Origin: Aedes albopictus
Taxonomy: Eukaryota; Arthropoda; Insecta; Diptera; Culicidae
NCBI RefSeq assembly: GCF_035046485.1
Contig: NC_085138.1
Span: 23,344,800 to 23,408,799, forward strand
Length of the DNA stretch: 64,000 nucleotides
Direction of reading: 5' to 3'
Shown: positions 32,330 through 43,433 of the stretch, piece after piece
Numbering within the stretch: the stretch's first letter is position 1
Layout: each line of letters begins with the position of its first letter
The notes under the pieces: model-generated
The model's input: the letters and a program-made list of their open reading frames with translations, nothing else
Told to the model about the DNA's origin: nothing
Database searches by the model: none
Translations under genes and position numbers: made by a program

Positions 32330-35300
32330 GATCTATTTATAGATCAGATGCCTCAAACGCCCAGTGATCTATTTATAGATCAGTAACTTTTGCGATAACT
32401 GCGGAGAAATGAAGCATTTTGGAAGACTGGTGTCTTCAGCAAAGTTGTTGAGAAGATCAAGGACTCTTCGATAGTACGTAATTTAGTACGTATTCGCTCC
32501 AGTAGGTGGCACTAGTGATCACGAAACATTGTCCTTTGACAGGTGTTTCGTCAACAGCCATTGCCAATACTGTCGCCTTCGTATCTTGAGAATCAGACTT
32601 CATAGAAAAAAATTATATTCAGCAAAGTTGATCAGGACATCAAGAGCTATCCGATAGTGAACTAGTTGGTTTTAGGTTTATCCGCTAGGTGGCGCTAGTG
32701 AGTCCTAAAAAATTTAAACCTCTGTATCTCGAGAATCCGACTACCGTCGTGCGGGGCTCCTTTTTACACTTTTTCATGATTTTTCAACTTTATGAAATTA
32801 TAATTCCCAGAGTAGTGAATGGATTTCCACAATTTTTACACATAATAATTGTGAGTATGTATGTAGGATGTATGCAAAATTTGAACTAAATCCATCAATA
32901 AACAAAAAAGTTGTTCATACACCAATCGGACACATCTCATATAGAACCAGATGGGGGCTACTTTTTACATTTTTATCTAAAACAAAATTGCATTTCAAAT
33001 TCCAGGTTTATTTAGAAAACTACTTTGTACCAATACTGTAGTATACTATATCAGACATGATTTCAATAAATTTATGCGTTTGAAGATGGTTCCGTGCTAC
33101 CTTTGGTATTATGAGCAGCGTGATATTGCTATATAAATAGCCTGAAAAAAGGGACCATCAATCCTTTATTTGGGTGGAATGGTCATTTATTATGTATAAC
33201 GATACAAATATTCGATTGTATATGCTACGTTGATATATTTTGAATGAATTGATCAACCCTTCGAAATTTATGAACTGTAGAAACAATGCTTACAGACCAA
33301 ATGTTCTGATACGTTATGTATAATTTATTGATTTATTCGATGTATTTTCGCGTCCTGCCAAGCAATAAACGGTCTGTTTGAAAAATAATTTCAACCAAAT
33401 GGAGGGAAAACTATTGTTTCGTAATAGTCCCAAAGACATCAAACAGATTTGAACCATATTTCGAATTCAAAAAATCCATATTCGAAAGTGTCCAAAGTAG
33501 CCCCGCATTTCAAAAGTAACCCCGCACGACGGTACATAGAAGAATTTCGTCTTCGACAAGGTTGATCAGGACATCAATAGCTATCCGATAGTGAACTAGT
33601 TGGTTCCAGATTTATCCGTTAGGTGGCGCTAGTGGGCTCTAAAAAAATAAACCTCTTTATCTCGAGAATCAGACTACATAGAAGAATTCTGTCTTCAGCA
33701 AAGATGATCAGGACATCAACAGCTATTCGATAGTGAACTAGTTGATTGTAGGTTTGTCCGCTAGGTGGCGTTAGTGAGTCCTAAAAATTTAAATCTCTGT
33801 ATCTTGAGAATTCGATTACATAGAAGAATTTCGTCTTCGGCAAGGTTGATCAGAACATCAATAGACATCCAATAGTGAACTAGTTGATTCTAGATTTATC
33901 CGTTAGTTGGTGCTAGTGAGTCCTAAAAAAACTAAACCTCTGTATCTCGAGAATCCGATTACATAGAAGAATTTTGTCTTCGGCAAGGTTGATCCGGACA
34001 TCAATAGCTGTCCGAGAGTGAACTAGTTCGTTCTAGGTTTATCCCTTAGGTGGCGCTAGTGACCTAAACCTCTATATCTCGAGAATCCGACTACATAGAA
34101 GAATTTTGTCTTCGGCAAGGTTGATCAGGACATCAATAGCTATCCGATAGTGAACTAGTTGGTTCAAGATTTATCCGTTAGGTGACGCTAGTGGGTCCTA
34201 AAAAATTTAAACCTCTGTATCTCGAGAATCCGACTACATAGAAAAATTTCGTCTGCGGCAAATTTGATCAGGACATCAACAGCTATTCGATAGTGAACTA
34301 GTTGATTGTAGGTTTATCCACTAGGTGGCGCAAGTGGGCTCAAAAAAATTCTGAATTTTTGTACCTTGAGAATCAGACTACATAGAAGAGTTTCAAAATC
34401 TCGTCTTCGACAAGGTCGATCAGGACATCAAGAGCTAACCGATACTAAACTAGTTGGTTCTAGGTTTATCCACTAGGTGGCGCTAGCGAGTCATAGAAAT
34501 TCTAAACTTCTGTTTCTCAACAACCAGAGTACATAGAAATATTTTGTCTTCGGCAAAGATGATCAGGACATCAAGAGCTATCCGATAGTGAACTAGTTGG
34601 TTCTAGGTTTATTCGTGAGGTGGCGCTAGTGAGTCCTAAAAAAATAAATCTCTGAATCTTGAGAATCCGACTACATAGAAGAATTTCGACTTCGGCAAGG
34701 TTGATCAGGACATCAATAGCTATCTGATGGTGAACTAGTTCGTTCTAGGTTTATCCGTTAGGTGGAGCTAGTGAGTCTTTAAAAATTTAAACCTCTATAT
34801 CTCGAGAATCCGACTACATAGAAGAATTTTGCCTTCGGCAAGGTTGATCAGGGGATCAATAGCTATCTGATAGTGAACTAGTTGGTTCTGGGCTTAACCG
34901 TTAGGTGGCGCTAGTGAGTCCATCAAAATTTAAACCTCTGTATCTCGAGAATCCGACTACATAGAAGTATTCTGTCTTCGGCAATCTCAATCAGGACACC
35001 AACAGCTATCCTATTGTGAACTAGTTGATTGTAGGTTTGTCCGCTAGGTGGCGCAAGTGGGCTCTAAAAATTCTGAACTTCTGTATCTCGAGAATCTGAC
35101 TACATACAAGAATTTCACCTTCGGCAAAGTTGATCAGGACATCAAGAGCTACTCGATAGCGCACTAGTTGGTTCAAGGTTTATCTGCTAGGTGGCGCTAG
35201 TGAGCCTTCAAAATTCCAGACATCTGTATCTTGAGAATCAGACTACATTGAAAAATATCGTCTTCAGCAATGTCGATCAGGACATCAACAGCTATCCGAT

Positions 35301-36530
35301 AGAGAACTAGTTGATTGTAGGTTTGTCCGCTAGGTGGCGCAAGTGGGCTCTAAATATTATGAACTTCTGTATCTCGAGAATCAGACTACATAGAAGAATT
35401 TCAAAATTTCGTCTTCGACAAGGTCGATCAGGACAGCATGAGCTATCCGATACTGAACTAGTTGGTTCTAGGTTTATCCAATAGGTAGCGCTAGCGAGTC
35501 ATAGAAATTCTTAACTTCTGTTTCTCAACAACCAGACTACATAGACAATTTCTGTCTTCGACAAAGTTGATCAGGACATCAAGAGCTATCCGATAGTGAA
35601 CTAGTTGGTTCTATGTTTATCCGTTAGGTGGCGCAAGTGGGCCCTGTGGGTGCTAGTGAGCCCTAAAAATTCTGAACTTCTGTATCTCGAAAATCAGGCT
35701 ACATGGAAGAATTTCGTCGTCGGCAAAGTTGATCAGTACATCAAGAGCTAACGGATAGTGAACTAGTTGGTTCTGGGTTTATCTGTTAGGTGGCGCTAGT
35801 GAGCTCTAAACATTCTGAACTTCTGTATCTCTAGAATCAGACTACGTAGATGAACTTTAACTTCGACAAGGTCGATCAGGACATCAAGAGCTATCTAATA
35901 GTGAACTAGTTGGTTGTAGGTTTGTCCGCTAGGTGGCGCAAGTGGGCTCTAAAAATTCTGAACAAATATTGATAAAGTAGTTTTTACAATGAAATAGAAC
36001 TGCATGGCTACTGATTGAAAACAAAACCAGCTAGGTATCAAACAGCTATAGTATAGTATAATTAGTTATCAACTTGAACTATAGATAACGTAATTTTCGA
36101 TAACGTTCTATGTGATATCAATTTGTTATCTTTATTCAGGTTCATTGTGACTCTCATCTCAAAGACATTCGTTTGGGTCGAACGTGCCCCTGGAGCCGAC
36201 CTACTGATTAATCGGCTTCATGCAAAATAGCTGTAGATAGATAAATTGAACGTAATTTGATCAACTAGCGCCCAGCAATTTGGTTAGGGGTCAGAAGACT
36301 TGAATGCACAATGGTCTATTCACAGATAAGTAAGTATTGCTAATACCGTGGAAAATGAAAAATGCATGTTGCACCGTCTTCCATTCTCCTCTCTTTTTCG
36401 TGCTCGTTCAGGGGAGTTATTATCCGATAATGAATGGGTTGGTTTATGTTTTCCCGTTAGGCGGCTTCAATGATTCTTAGAAATTTTGAACTTGTGTATC
36501 TCGAGAATAGAACTTCATAAAGGACTCTGG
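32330..36530 (+). repeat. tandem array of 143-bp monomers carrying CTCF-like words
   Basis: The monomer order is TATCTCGAGAATCCGACTAC, AGAATTTCGTCTTCGGCAAG, TGATCAGGACATCAA, AGCTATCCGATAGTGAACTA, GTTGGTTCTAGGTTTATCCG, then CTAGGTGGCGCTAGTGAGTC. The word AGGTGGCGC or a variant starts at 32514, 32687, 33621, 33763, 33905, 34048, 34180, 34323, 34475, 34618, 34760, 34903, 35046, 35189, 35332, 35483, 35626, 35788 and 35931. Spacing is 142-143 bp in most steps. Thirteen of nineteen are exact. A 793-bp element splits the array at 32742-33534, and correcting for it restores 143 bp spacing. A degraded outlying monomer is at about 36415-36530; 35,990-36,410 is unrelated AT-rich DNA. Non-coding. Confidence 0.95.
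32742..33534. mobile_element. 793-bp TA-target element inside the 143-bp array
   Basis: TA is duplicated at 32742-32743 and 33533-33534. The ends are CCGTCGTGCGGGG and its reverse complement. Excision with one TA regenerates the monomer word CCGACTACATAGAAG exactly. The interior is AT-rich without a recognisable transposase. A non-autonomous Tc1/mariner-type element is most likely. Confidence 0.92.
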
Positions 36531-37188
36531 TCCATATAACCACAGCTGTAAATTACGTGATCCATAAAATACGATCACGCATCATCAGTGGAAATTATTT
36601 CTAATGTGAGCTTCGGAAGAAGCTGAGATAGATGAGAATGAGATGTTGATTCATTTCATTCCTTTATTTAGTACATGATCCCACACCGTTGAATCACCCA
36701 CAGTTTATGAATCAGCTGTGTTTAAACGACCAATTTTGACAGAAAATTATAGTTTTGAATCGAAAAACTATTTTTGTAATATTAGTTCCACTATTCTTTA
36801 GAAAATCATATGATATTTTACCCCGGTGTGCGCTTTTATTGTGCGAAATAAACAAAAAATGTCAACGTGTTCCATTCGTTGTTTATGTTGTCGATTTTTT
36901 AGCTGCCCGCACAAGACGTCGGTTCGTGAGCGCTAAGTTTGAAACAAGTTTCGGAAAGTTTTGCTAAGTTTTTTTCGAAAAATTCGAGTTGGAGTCTACG
37001 TAAACAGGTATGATTAACATATTTCTTATAAAGAAGTGTTGTATATCACCAGTAAAATTAAAAATTTTGAGTGAAAAGAGTGATTCGTAAATAGTGGGGA
37101 AAATTTGCATCTGGCACGATTTATGAATCAGAGATTACGAATGCGAGGAGGACATAAATTAATTATTTCTTTTCCTAATTTTGATAGG

Positions 37189-40117
37189 ATGAGTGCAAAG
37201 ACCATTAAGAAACACTCCGCCCGGGTCCGGAAACAGTATGATCCGGAAACATTCGAGCGTGCTGTCATTCTGGCAAGTAAAACAAAAAATGTGCGAAGTG
37301 CAGCGAGCAGGGATTGGCGGCATGCACCGTGCGGTGCGAAAAAAGCGTGTGCTTCACACAATCGCAAGTGCTCGTCTCCCGTTTTGCCGAGAGACAAGAG
37401 ACGTATGAGTGAGAGCTTTCATAATTGTGCGAGGGACAATCGCAGCACTAGCTCTACGGCGCAGGGAGTAATGCACGGTGCTTGGGACTGCGCTTGTCTC
37501 CAAACAGAAAAAATCAATTAATAAATTAATTGAAGAGTTTGTGTTTTCGGCAAAGTTGTTAAGCTTGTCAAGGGTTGACAAGTGATGGGTCGTTTGATTC
37601 GAAATTTTTCCAATCGTGCGTAGTATCAAGCCAAGTGCCAAGCACGGAGACAAGCACCGAGAGAGTGTATACGAAAAAGCGTGAGAGACAGGAGAGCTCC
37701 AGCGCGCGGCAAAGCAAGCGAGCAACACACAACCGATTGCGCGTACTCGTCTCCTTCTAGTTTGTTGTGCTGTCTCGTAACAGAGTGTGCGGCACGCAAA
37801 GAGTTTTGAGTCGCACCCTATCCCTGGCAGCGAGACAATTCAATGTGCCTAACTCGACACTGCTGCGTCGTATAAACAATAAAGCGTTAAAACAAACAGG
37901 ACCCAGGACAATTCTGAAGCCGGAAGAGGAGAAGCGCATAGTGAATTGGATTCTTTACATGGGAAAAGCAGGCTTTCCCGTCAGTGCAGCAGATTTGACG
38001 AGTACCGTGAGTGATTACGCCAAAAAGATCAGGAAAACTCGTCAGATTCCTCCATCGTTTCCAAGTAAAATGCCTGCACATCCTTCCTTATTCATCGGAT
38101 TGTAATTCCTGTTGCGATTTATTCTAGGTAAGAACTGGTGTCAAAGGTTCCTGGAGAGGCATAACAACATAAGGAAGAAATACGTCACCAAGTTATCGAA
38201 GGCTGGTGCCAAGGTTACGGAACAACAACTTCGTAAATGGTTCCTGGAAGTTGAAGAAACTTTGGCTGAAGAGAACGTTGACATGTCCATTTTCAACCAG
38301 CCTCAAAGGATCCTGAACCTCGACGAATCTGGTTTTCAACTGACCCCCAACGAATATAAAGCACTTTGCGGACAAAACGTACAGAATGTGTACTCCGTAA
38401 TTAACAACTCGGATAAGGAATCCTACACTGTGCTTTTCGGATGCACTGCAGCTGGCGACCTAACTCCACCAATGATCCTTTATGCGGGCCAAAGAATCAG
38501 CAAAGAGATTGCCGAAAGTATCCCTGCAGGGTGGACAGTAGGCGTATCGGACGAAGGATGGCAGACCACCAAAACGTTTTATGAATACGTAGTAAACGAT
38601 CTGTACAAATGGCTGGTGGAACGAGGGACTGAATTTCCTGTTGTTATATTCGTGGACGGCCATAAAAGCCATGTCAGCATGGAGCTGGCTGAATTTTGTG
38701 TGAAGCATCGGCTCATTCTCATCTCCTTGTACCCAAATTCAACCCGGATTTTGCAGCCCTTGGACAAACTTTATTTTGGTCCACTGAAGAAAATCTGGTT
38801 CAAAGTCCTCAGGCAGCACCTCCTAGCTGACAATAATGCCAGAGTAACAAAAACCAATTTCGGAAGGCTTGTCAAAACTGCGGTCGACAACTTCACGAAT
38901 TCCAAGGATTGTCTCAAAAAAGCTTTCAAAGTTTGCGGACTTTCTCCCTGGAATGTCAACGAAATCGACTTCAGTGAGCTGCCGGCCAACGCTACCCAGC
39001 CCGAAAATCTAACATCCGATGATACACTGCCCTACGAACCACTGACGAACGCTCATCTGGTGCAGTTAGAACAGGTTGAGCTTGGGCTTCAGCAAGCTCA
39101 ACTCGCTAGATTCACTACAAATAGAGACAAGGATTTTTGGTACGGACCGTTGGAAGAGCTGGCCTTGTTCAATTTCTGGAAAAGTATCAAGGACAAATCG
39201 GAAGGTCTCATGTATACGGAGCCCTTGATTCCATTTCAAAGCCTAGCCGTGGATCTTATGATTGATAATGGCGGAGAATGTGTCATTCAGCCACTTGAAC
39301 ACATCGGTAATCATTCCTGTAAGTATAATACTATTCATAATGGCACAGCAAGAAAAAAAAAGGTAATTTATGAAATAATTGTCTTACAGTTATCACATCT
39401 GATGATCTTAGTACGATCGTTGACTCAACTACGAATTCAATCACGGAAGTCGAATTTGTAAATTCCATTCAGGCTAGTGACGGTTTCCGTAAGTATAAAA
39501 AATATAGAAAAACTAATAAAAAAATAACTTATTTTCAAAATCTAATTTTTACAGTCGCTGCGCAAAATGCCAACAAAGATCCCGTTGCAGGCCCATCTGG
39601 TAGTGTGGGAGATACACTATCCGCTAAAGTCAATTCAGAAAACGACGTCTCAATGAATGCTAGCAATGCTGAAAATAGTTCTAGCTCCAGTAACGAAGAC
39701 AGCACGCCTATCATCCCTTGTAATGAAGACCCGTTCGAGGGCATTCTGGTGTGGCCAAGGGTTAACGAGAACACCCACGGAAAAAAACGGCGTAAGCAGG
39801 AGCACGTGCCCTCGGTTGCCACAAGTGATAGGTGGCTGCAATGGTACAACAAAAAGGATTCGGATAAGAAACAGGAAGAGCTTGCAAAGAAAAATCGGAT
39901 TGAAAAACGAAAGTTGATTAAACAACAAAAAGAAGAGCAAAAGGAAGAACAAAGACAAGAGAAGATCGAGAAAAAGAGGCAGAGAGATGAAGAGAAGGAA
40001 TTGAGGCTGGCGATTAAGGGAAATGCAAAAAGAGCTAAGACTGTGAAACCGTCTAAACGCAAACAAAACTCCAATGATACGAACACCAAGCGTTTTCTCA
40101 AAATCAAAATCGGTTAA
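37189..40117 (+). pseudogene. pogo-like DDE transposase, four exons, exon 1 split by a MITE
   Basis: Exon 1 is 37189-38064 (with a MITE at 37308-37826 and one 8-bp duplication copy to discount), exon 2 38128-39318, exon 3 39390-39488 and exon 4 39555-40117. Introns of 63, 71 and 66 nt have GT...AG ends. The summed coding length is 2202 nt, exactly 734 codons including the stop, with no internal stop. The N-terminus has a psq/CENP-B-like helix-turn-helix (YDPETFERAVILAS, then FNVPNSTLLRRI). The DDE core has LNLDESG (D about 182), FVDGHKSH (D about 293) and ILQPLD (D about 329), a DD35D spacing as in pogo relatives. The Lys/Arg/Glu-rich C-terminus suggests a nuclear-localised coiled coil. The MITE makes the protein unlikely to be produced unless spliced out. 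Confidence 0.85.
37300..37834. mobile_element. 519-bp hAT-type MITE in transposase exon 1
   Basis: GCAGCGAG is duplicated at 37300-37307 and 37827-37834. The element (37308-37826) begins CAGGGATTGG and ends CCTATCCCTG, so the ends are CAGGGATWGG inverted repeats. The 8-bp target and CAGGG ends fit the hAT superfamily. Removing it with one duplication joins the helix-turn-helix codons in frame. It contains GTGTTTTCGGCAAAGTTGTT, a word like those of the 143-bp satellite. Confidence 0.92.
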
Positions 40118-40528
40118 TTTGATGAATTTCTGCCATGTAACCGAAAACAAGTCATAACAATACACATCTCAAGTGATAAATCGATAAATCTAACCCTAAC
40201 CAGAAGCAGAATTGAAAATGTTTCATAAGACTGTTGCTATGATTTTTTTTATTTTTATCTTTTATTTAAATAAATTGTTATTTGCATAATATGTACCTGA
40301 GTTGTTAAGCTAAATAAATCCAATTGATTAGCTTTTAAATGTGGATTTTCCTTAGAAAAACAATAAAATTATGAGAAATTCTAAGCAACTGTACGATAAC
40401 TTTTGTGTCCTGTCCATGTCACGCTTTGTTACATTGGGAATACTAATTTTATGTGACGGTCATTAAGTTTGTCGAACCCTCTCCAGCTACCCCAAACCTA
40501 GAAGCGTCATGATCTCGCTGAATAGATG

Positions 40529-40692
40529 TAGAACGTCCATAAATTATATAACGTTCCAAGGGGGGGTGGATAGGGTTCAGCAAAGAGTGACGAAGCATAC
40601 AAAAATTTCAGAGGTCTCATATGAAAAGTGTGAAGAAGGGGGGAGTCGAAAATGAACGATTTTTGTGTGAAGCAATTTCTGGACGTTCCCTA
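40529..40692. mobile_element. about 164-bp MITE in the pogo element 3' region
   Basis: The left end TAGAACGTCCATAAATTAT pairs with the right end, reverse complemented TTAGGGAACGTCCAGAAATT. Internal G-runs are like those of the MITEs at 30025-30198 and 56291-56466, suggesting one broad superfamily. Confidence 0.7.
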
Positions 40693-40879
40693 AGCGTTTA
40701 CCATCTGATTTTTATGGGATTCTCAAGCAAAAAAGCTATGTACTCTATTTAATGCATTGGCGTTTTGTGCCATCGCCACACTATATGATCTTTATATTCA
40801 GTGTTTGACATGACCACTTCCGTTAATACACTTCGAACTCGATTCCAATCCATCGACAAAGTTAGCTATTGTAGTTTAG

Positions 40880-41096
40880 TAGAGTATTGTACCATTTGGG
40901 CAGGTGTACCTATTTTGGTTTCTTGCCGCTATAACTAAGTCAATTTCATACGGATTGAGTTGAATTTTTGTATAGAGTTAGGCACGTACAGTATCTAACT
41001 CTATACAAAATCTCAAACCAATCGGTTTGAGATTGACTTAGTTATAACGGCAAGTGCCCAAAATAGGTACACCTGCCCAAATGGTACAAGACCCTA
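40880..41096. mobile_element. 217-bp hairpin MITE with TA target in the pogo element
   Basis: TA flanks. Arms of about 90 bp start GAGTATTGTACCATTTGGG on the left and, reverse complemented, GGGTCTTGTACCATTTGGG on the right. They run through CAGGTGTACCTATTTTGG and ATAACTAAGTCAAT. Confidence 0.9.
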
Positions 41097-41449
41097 CATT
41101 CATTCCATAGTTATTTAAACGTTCTATGTCGTTTGGTGTACTCAAAAAGGTAATAATCGGATGATTCATAAATCGTGTACTAATTGATTCATATTTGTGG
41201 ACGTCTCCATGGCTGATTCATAAATTGTGGTATTGGGCTTTCTACATATAAATCAAGAAAATAATTTTACAATTATTTTCAATACGCAGAATGTTTGTAA
41301 ACTGAGACTGTGGACCTATTCCTACTATTTGCTGTTCATTTTATCTAGGTATTTTGTTTATTCTGCTCCACATTAAATTTTAAACGTCGTACAAACCCTT
41401 AGATGATTCATCAGTGTGGGGTCAGTGTATAACAACAAGTTTAAGATAA

Positions 41450-42490
41450 AACTGAATCAACAATATTTCTCAATAATACACGGTTCATGGCTGCCGTTCT
41501 CCATCCTCTGTCACGCCCGATGCTCGCCAAGTCACGCTCCACCAGATCCGCTCATCGTGCTCACTGCGCTCCACACCTTCTTGTGCCAACCGGATCTGTC
41601 GCGAACATCAACTTTGCAGACATGTTGTCCGGCATTCTTGCAACATGCTCTGCCCATCATATCCTTCCGGCTTTGGCCACCTTCTCGATGCTGGGTAAAG
41701 TACAGCGAGCTCGTTGTTTCATCCTTCTCCGCCACACACCGTTTTCCTGCACCCCGCCGAAGATCGTCCTTAGCACGCGTCGCTCGAAAACTCCGAGTGC
41801 TTGCAGGTCCTCCTCGAGCATGGTCCATGTCTCGTGCCCGTAGACGATTACCGGTCTTATTAGCGTTTTGTACATGGTGCATTTGGTGCGTGGGTGAATC
41901 TTTTTCGACCGTAGTTTCTTCTGGAGCCCGTAGTAGGCCCGACTACCGCTGATGATGCACCTCCGAATTTCACGGCTCACGTTTTTGTCAGCCGTCAGTA
42001 AGGATCCGAGGTAGACGAATTCCTCCACCACCTCGAAGATATCCACGTCTATCGTAACATTACTACCCAGACAGATCCGGTCGTGTTCGGTTCCGCCTAC
42101 CAGCATGTACTTTGTTTTTGAGGCATTCACCACCAGGCCTAGCTTTGCTGCTTCGCGTTCCAGGCGGGTGTACAGCTCTGCCACCGTTCCGAATGTTCTG
42201 GCGATAATGTCCATGTCGTCCGTAAAGCACACAAATTGAACGGATTTTGTGAAAATCGTTCCCCGGCTGTTGAGCCAGGCTCGTCGCATCACACCTGTCA
42301 GAGCGATGTTGAAGAGTAGGCATGAGAGTCCGTCACCTTGTCGCAGTCCCCGGCGAGATTCGATGAACTGGATAGTTCACCCGAAACCCTTACGCAGTTT
42401 TGCACACCTTCCATCGTTGCTTTTATTTATCAGTCTAGTCAGCTTCCTAGGAAAGCCGTTTTCGTCCATGATTTTCCATGGTCCTTTATA
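41450..42490 (-). pseudogene. non-LTR retrotransposon reverse transcriptase fragment (C-terminal half)
   Basis: On minus, RT signatures appear in order: WKIMDENGFPRKLTRLI, SRRGLRQGDGLSCLLFNIAL (palm), VQFVCFTDDMDII (FTDD where FADD is usual), KTKYMLVGG, EFVYLGSLLTADKNVSREI, LIRPVIVYGHETWTM, and a tail with VERDL and GWRTAAMNRVL. The longest uninterrupted frame is 41657-42292. Frame breaks occur on both sides of it and an in-frame stop lies in the tail. No endonuclease domain remains. The LINE clade is not resolved. The pogo element starts 20 bp beyond its 3' end. Confidence 0.9.
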
Positions 42491-42499
42491 AAAATACAA

Positions 42500-42670
42500 C
42501 ATAAATCAAGCTCAAAGAACAATTGCAAATATTTGGAGTTTTCGAATGACGAGTGCTAAGGTAATCTTTCGCTCTGTACTAGATAACGGTGTGTGGCGGC
42601 AGAGGGTGAGCCACGTGCTCGCAAAGCCAGAAGGATACGGTGGGCAGGATATACTACTAGAATGCCGAAT
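42500..42670 (+). pseudogene. short LINE RT C-terminal remnant, opposite strand
   Basis: On plus, with frame breaks, KEQLQIFGVFE, RVLR and NGVWRQRVSHVLAKPEGYGGQ are recognisable. They align with LGVFERRVLR and ENGVWRRRMK of the adjacent minus-strand LINE fragment. This is a second, more decayed copy facing the first. Confidence 0.65.
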
Positions 42671-43059
42671 ATCAACCCATTATATATAGAAATTTTTAGA
42701 ATGATGCATATTTAAATGCCTAAAAACTGTTGAAAACTATCCATTGATAAGCTACTAGCAGATTATTTTAGTTATTACTAATTTAATCCATTTCTGGAAC
42801 ATTTCAAACTGTAACTTTTTTTATTAGGAGAATATCAACTATGATCAGTCATCTGAAATAGATTTACATAGCTCATAGAAATAAGGTAGCCACGCAAAAA
42901 AAAAATTAAAAAATATTTTTTTCAACGTTTCACGATATGCACTGTGTATTAAAACGAAAATTTCACCGTAGATTTCCGTTTAAATGACTGCAATAACTTT
43001 CTTTTATGGGGTTGAGGTACTCCAGAAAAAATCAGACTTCTACTGTGATTGTGGCATAA
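42671..43059. other. AT-rich non-coding stretch
   Basis: No gene, RNA or structured repeat seen. Confidence 0.5.
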
Positions 43060-43365
43060 TTCGGGCGTTAATGGGTTAAGCCGACTAGGTCATTAGGCAG
43101 AAAAGGTTTTATTGACCATTCGGCCTAACGACACATTCGGCTTAATGACCAATTCGGCCTAATGTCCTTTTTGGCCTAATGGCATATTCGACACAATGGC
43201 ATATATTTATCCTAATAATCTGTTTGGCATAATGACCTACGCGTCTGCATCACCTCTAAGTCATAACAAACAATTCGACCTGATAACCCATTCGTCCTAA
43301 TGACATATTCAGCCTAATGACTTATTCGGCCTTATGACCTTTTCGGCCAAATAAACGCTTTGATG
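43060..43365 (-). repeat. degenerate 16-17 bp minisatellite (TATTCGGCCTAATGACC)
   Basis: About fifteen diverged units such as ATTCGGCCTAACGACAC, ATTCGGCTTAATGACC and ATTCGGCCTAATGTCC. It is the reverse complement of the unit at 32215-32325. Confidence 0.88.
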
Positions 43366-43433
43366 TTTTGTGGTCAAACGACCCTTTTCCGACCAAACGG
43401 TATTTCAATAATAATGTACATAGAGTGACGATG

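Larger units (their letters stand above)
36672..41429 (+). mobile_element. nearly complete pogo-like DNA transposon (about 4.76 kb)
   Basis: The left end TA (36672) then CATGATCCCACACCG and the right end (reverse complemented from 41429) TA then CACTGACCCCACACTG align, followed by TGAATCA, giving an imperfect inverted repeat of about 25 bp with TA flanks. Subterminal GATTCATAAAT/ATTTATGAATC words recur at 36704, 37120, 41162 and 41213. The body holds a four-exon DDE transposase, a hAT-type MITE in exon 1 and two MITEs downstream of the stop. Polyadenylation-like AATAAA words lie near 40270, 40312 and 40360. Confidence 0.75.

Noticed and set aside
39535..40165. Minus-strand frames of 171-190 codons opposite transposase exon 4
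   Set aside because: They are antisense shadows of the Lys/Glu-rich C-terminal exon, which is supported by splice sites and frame continuity.
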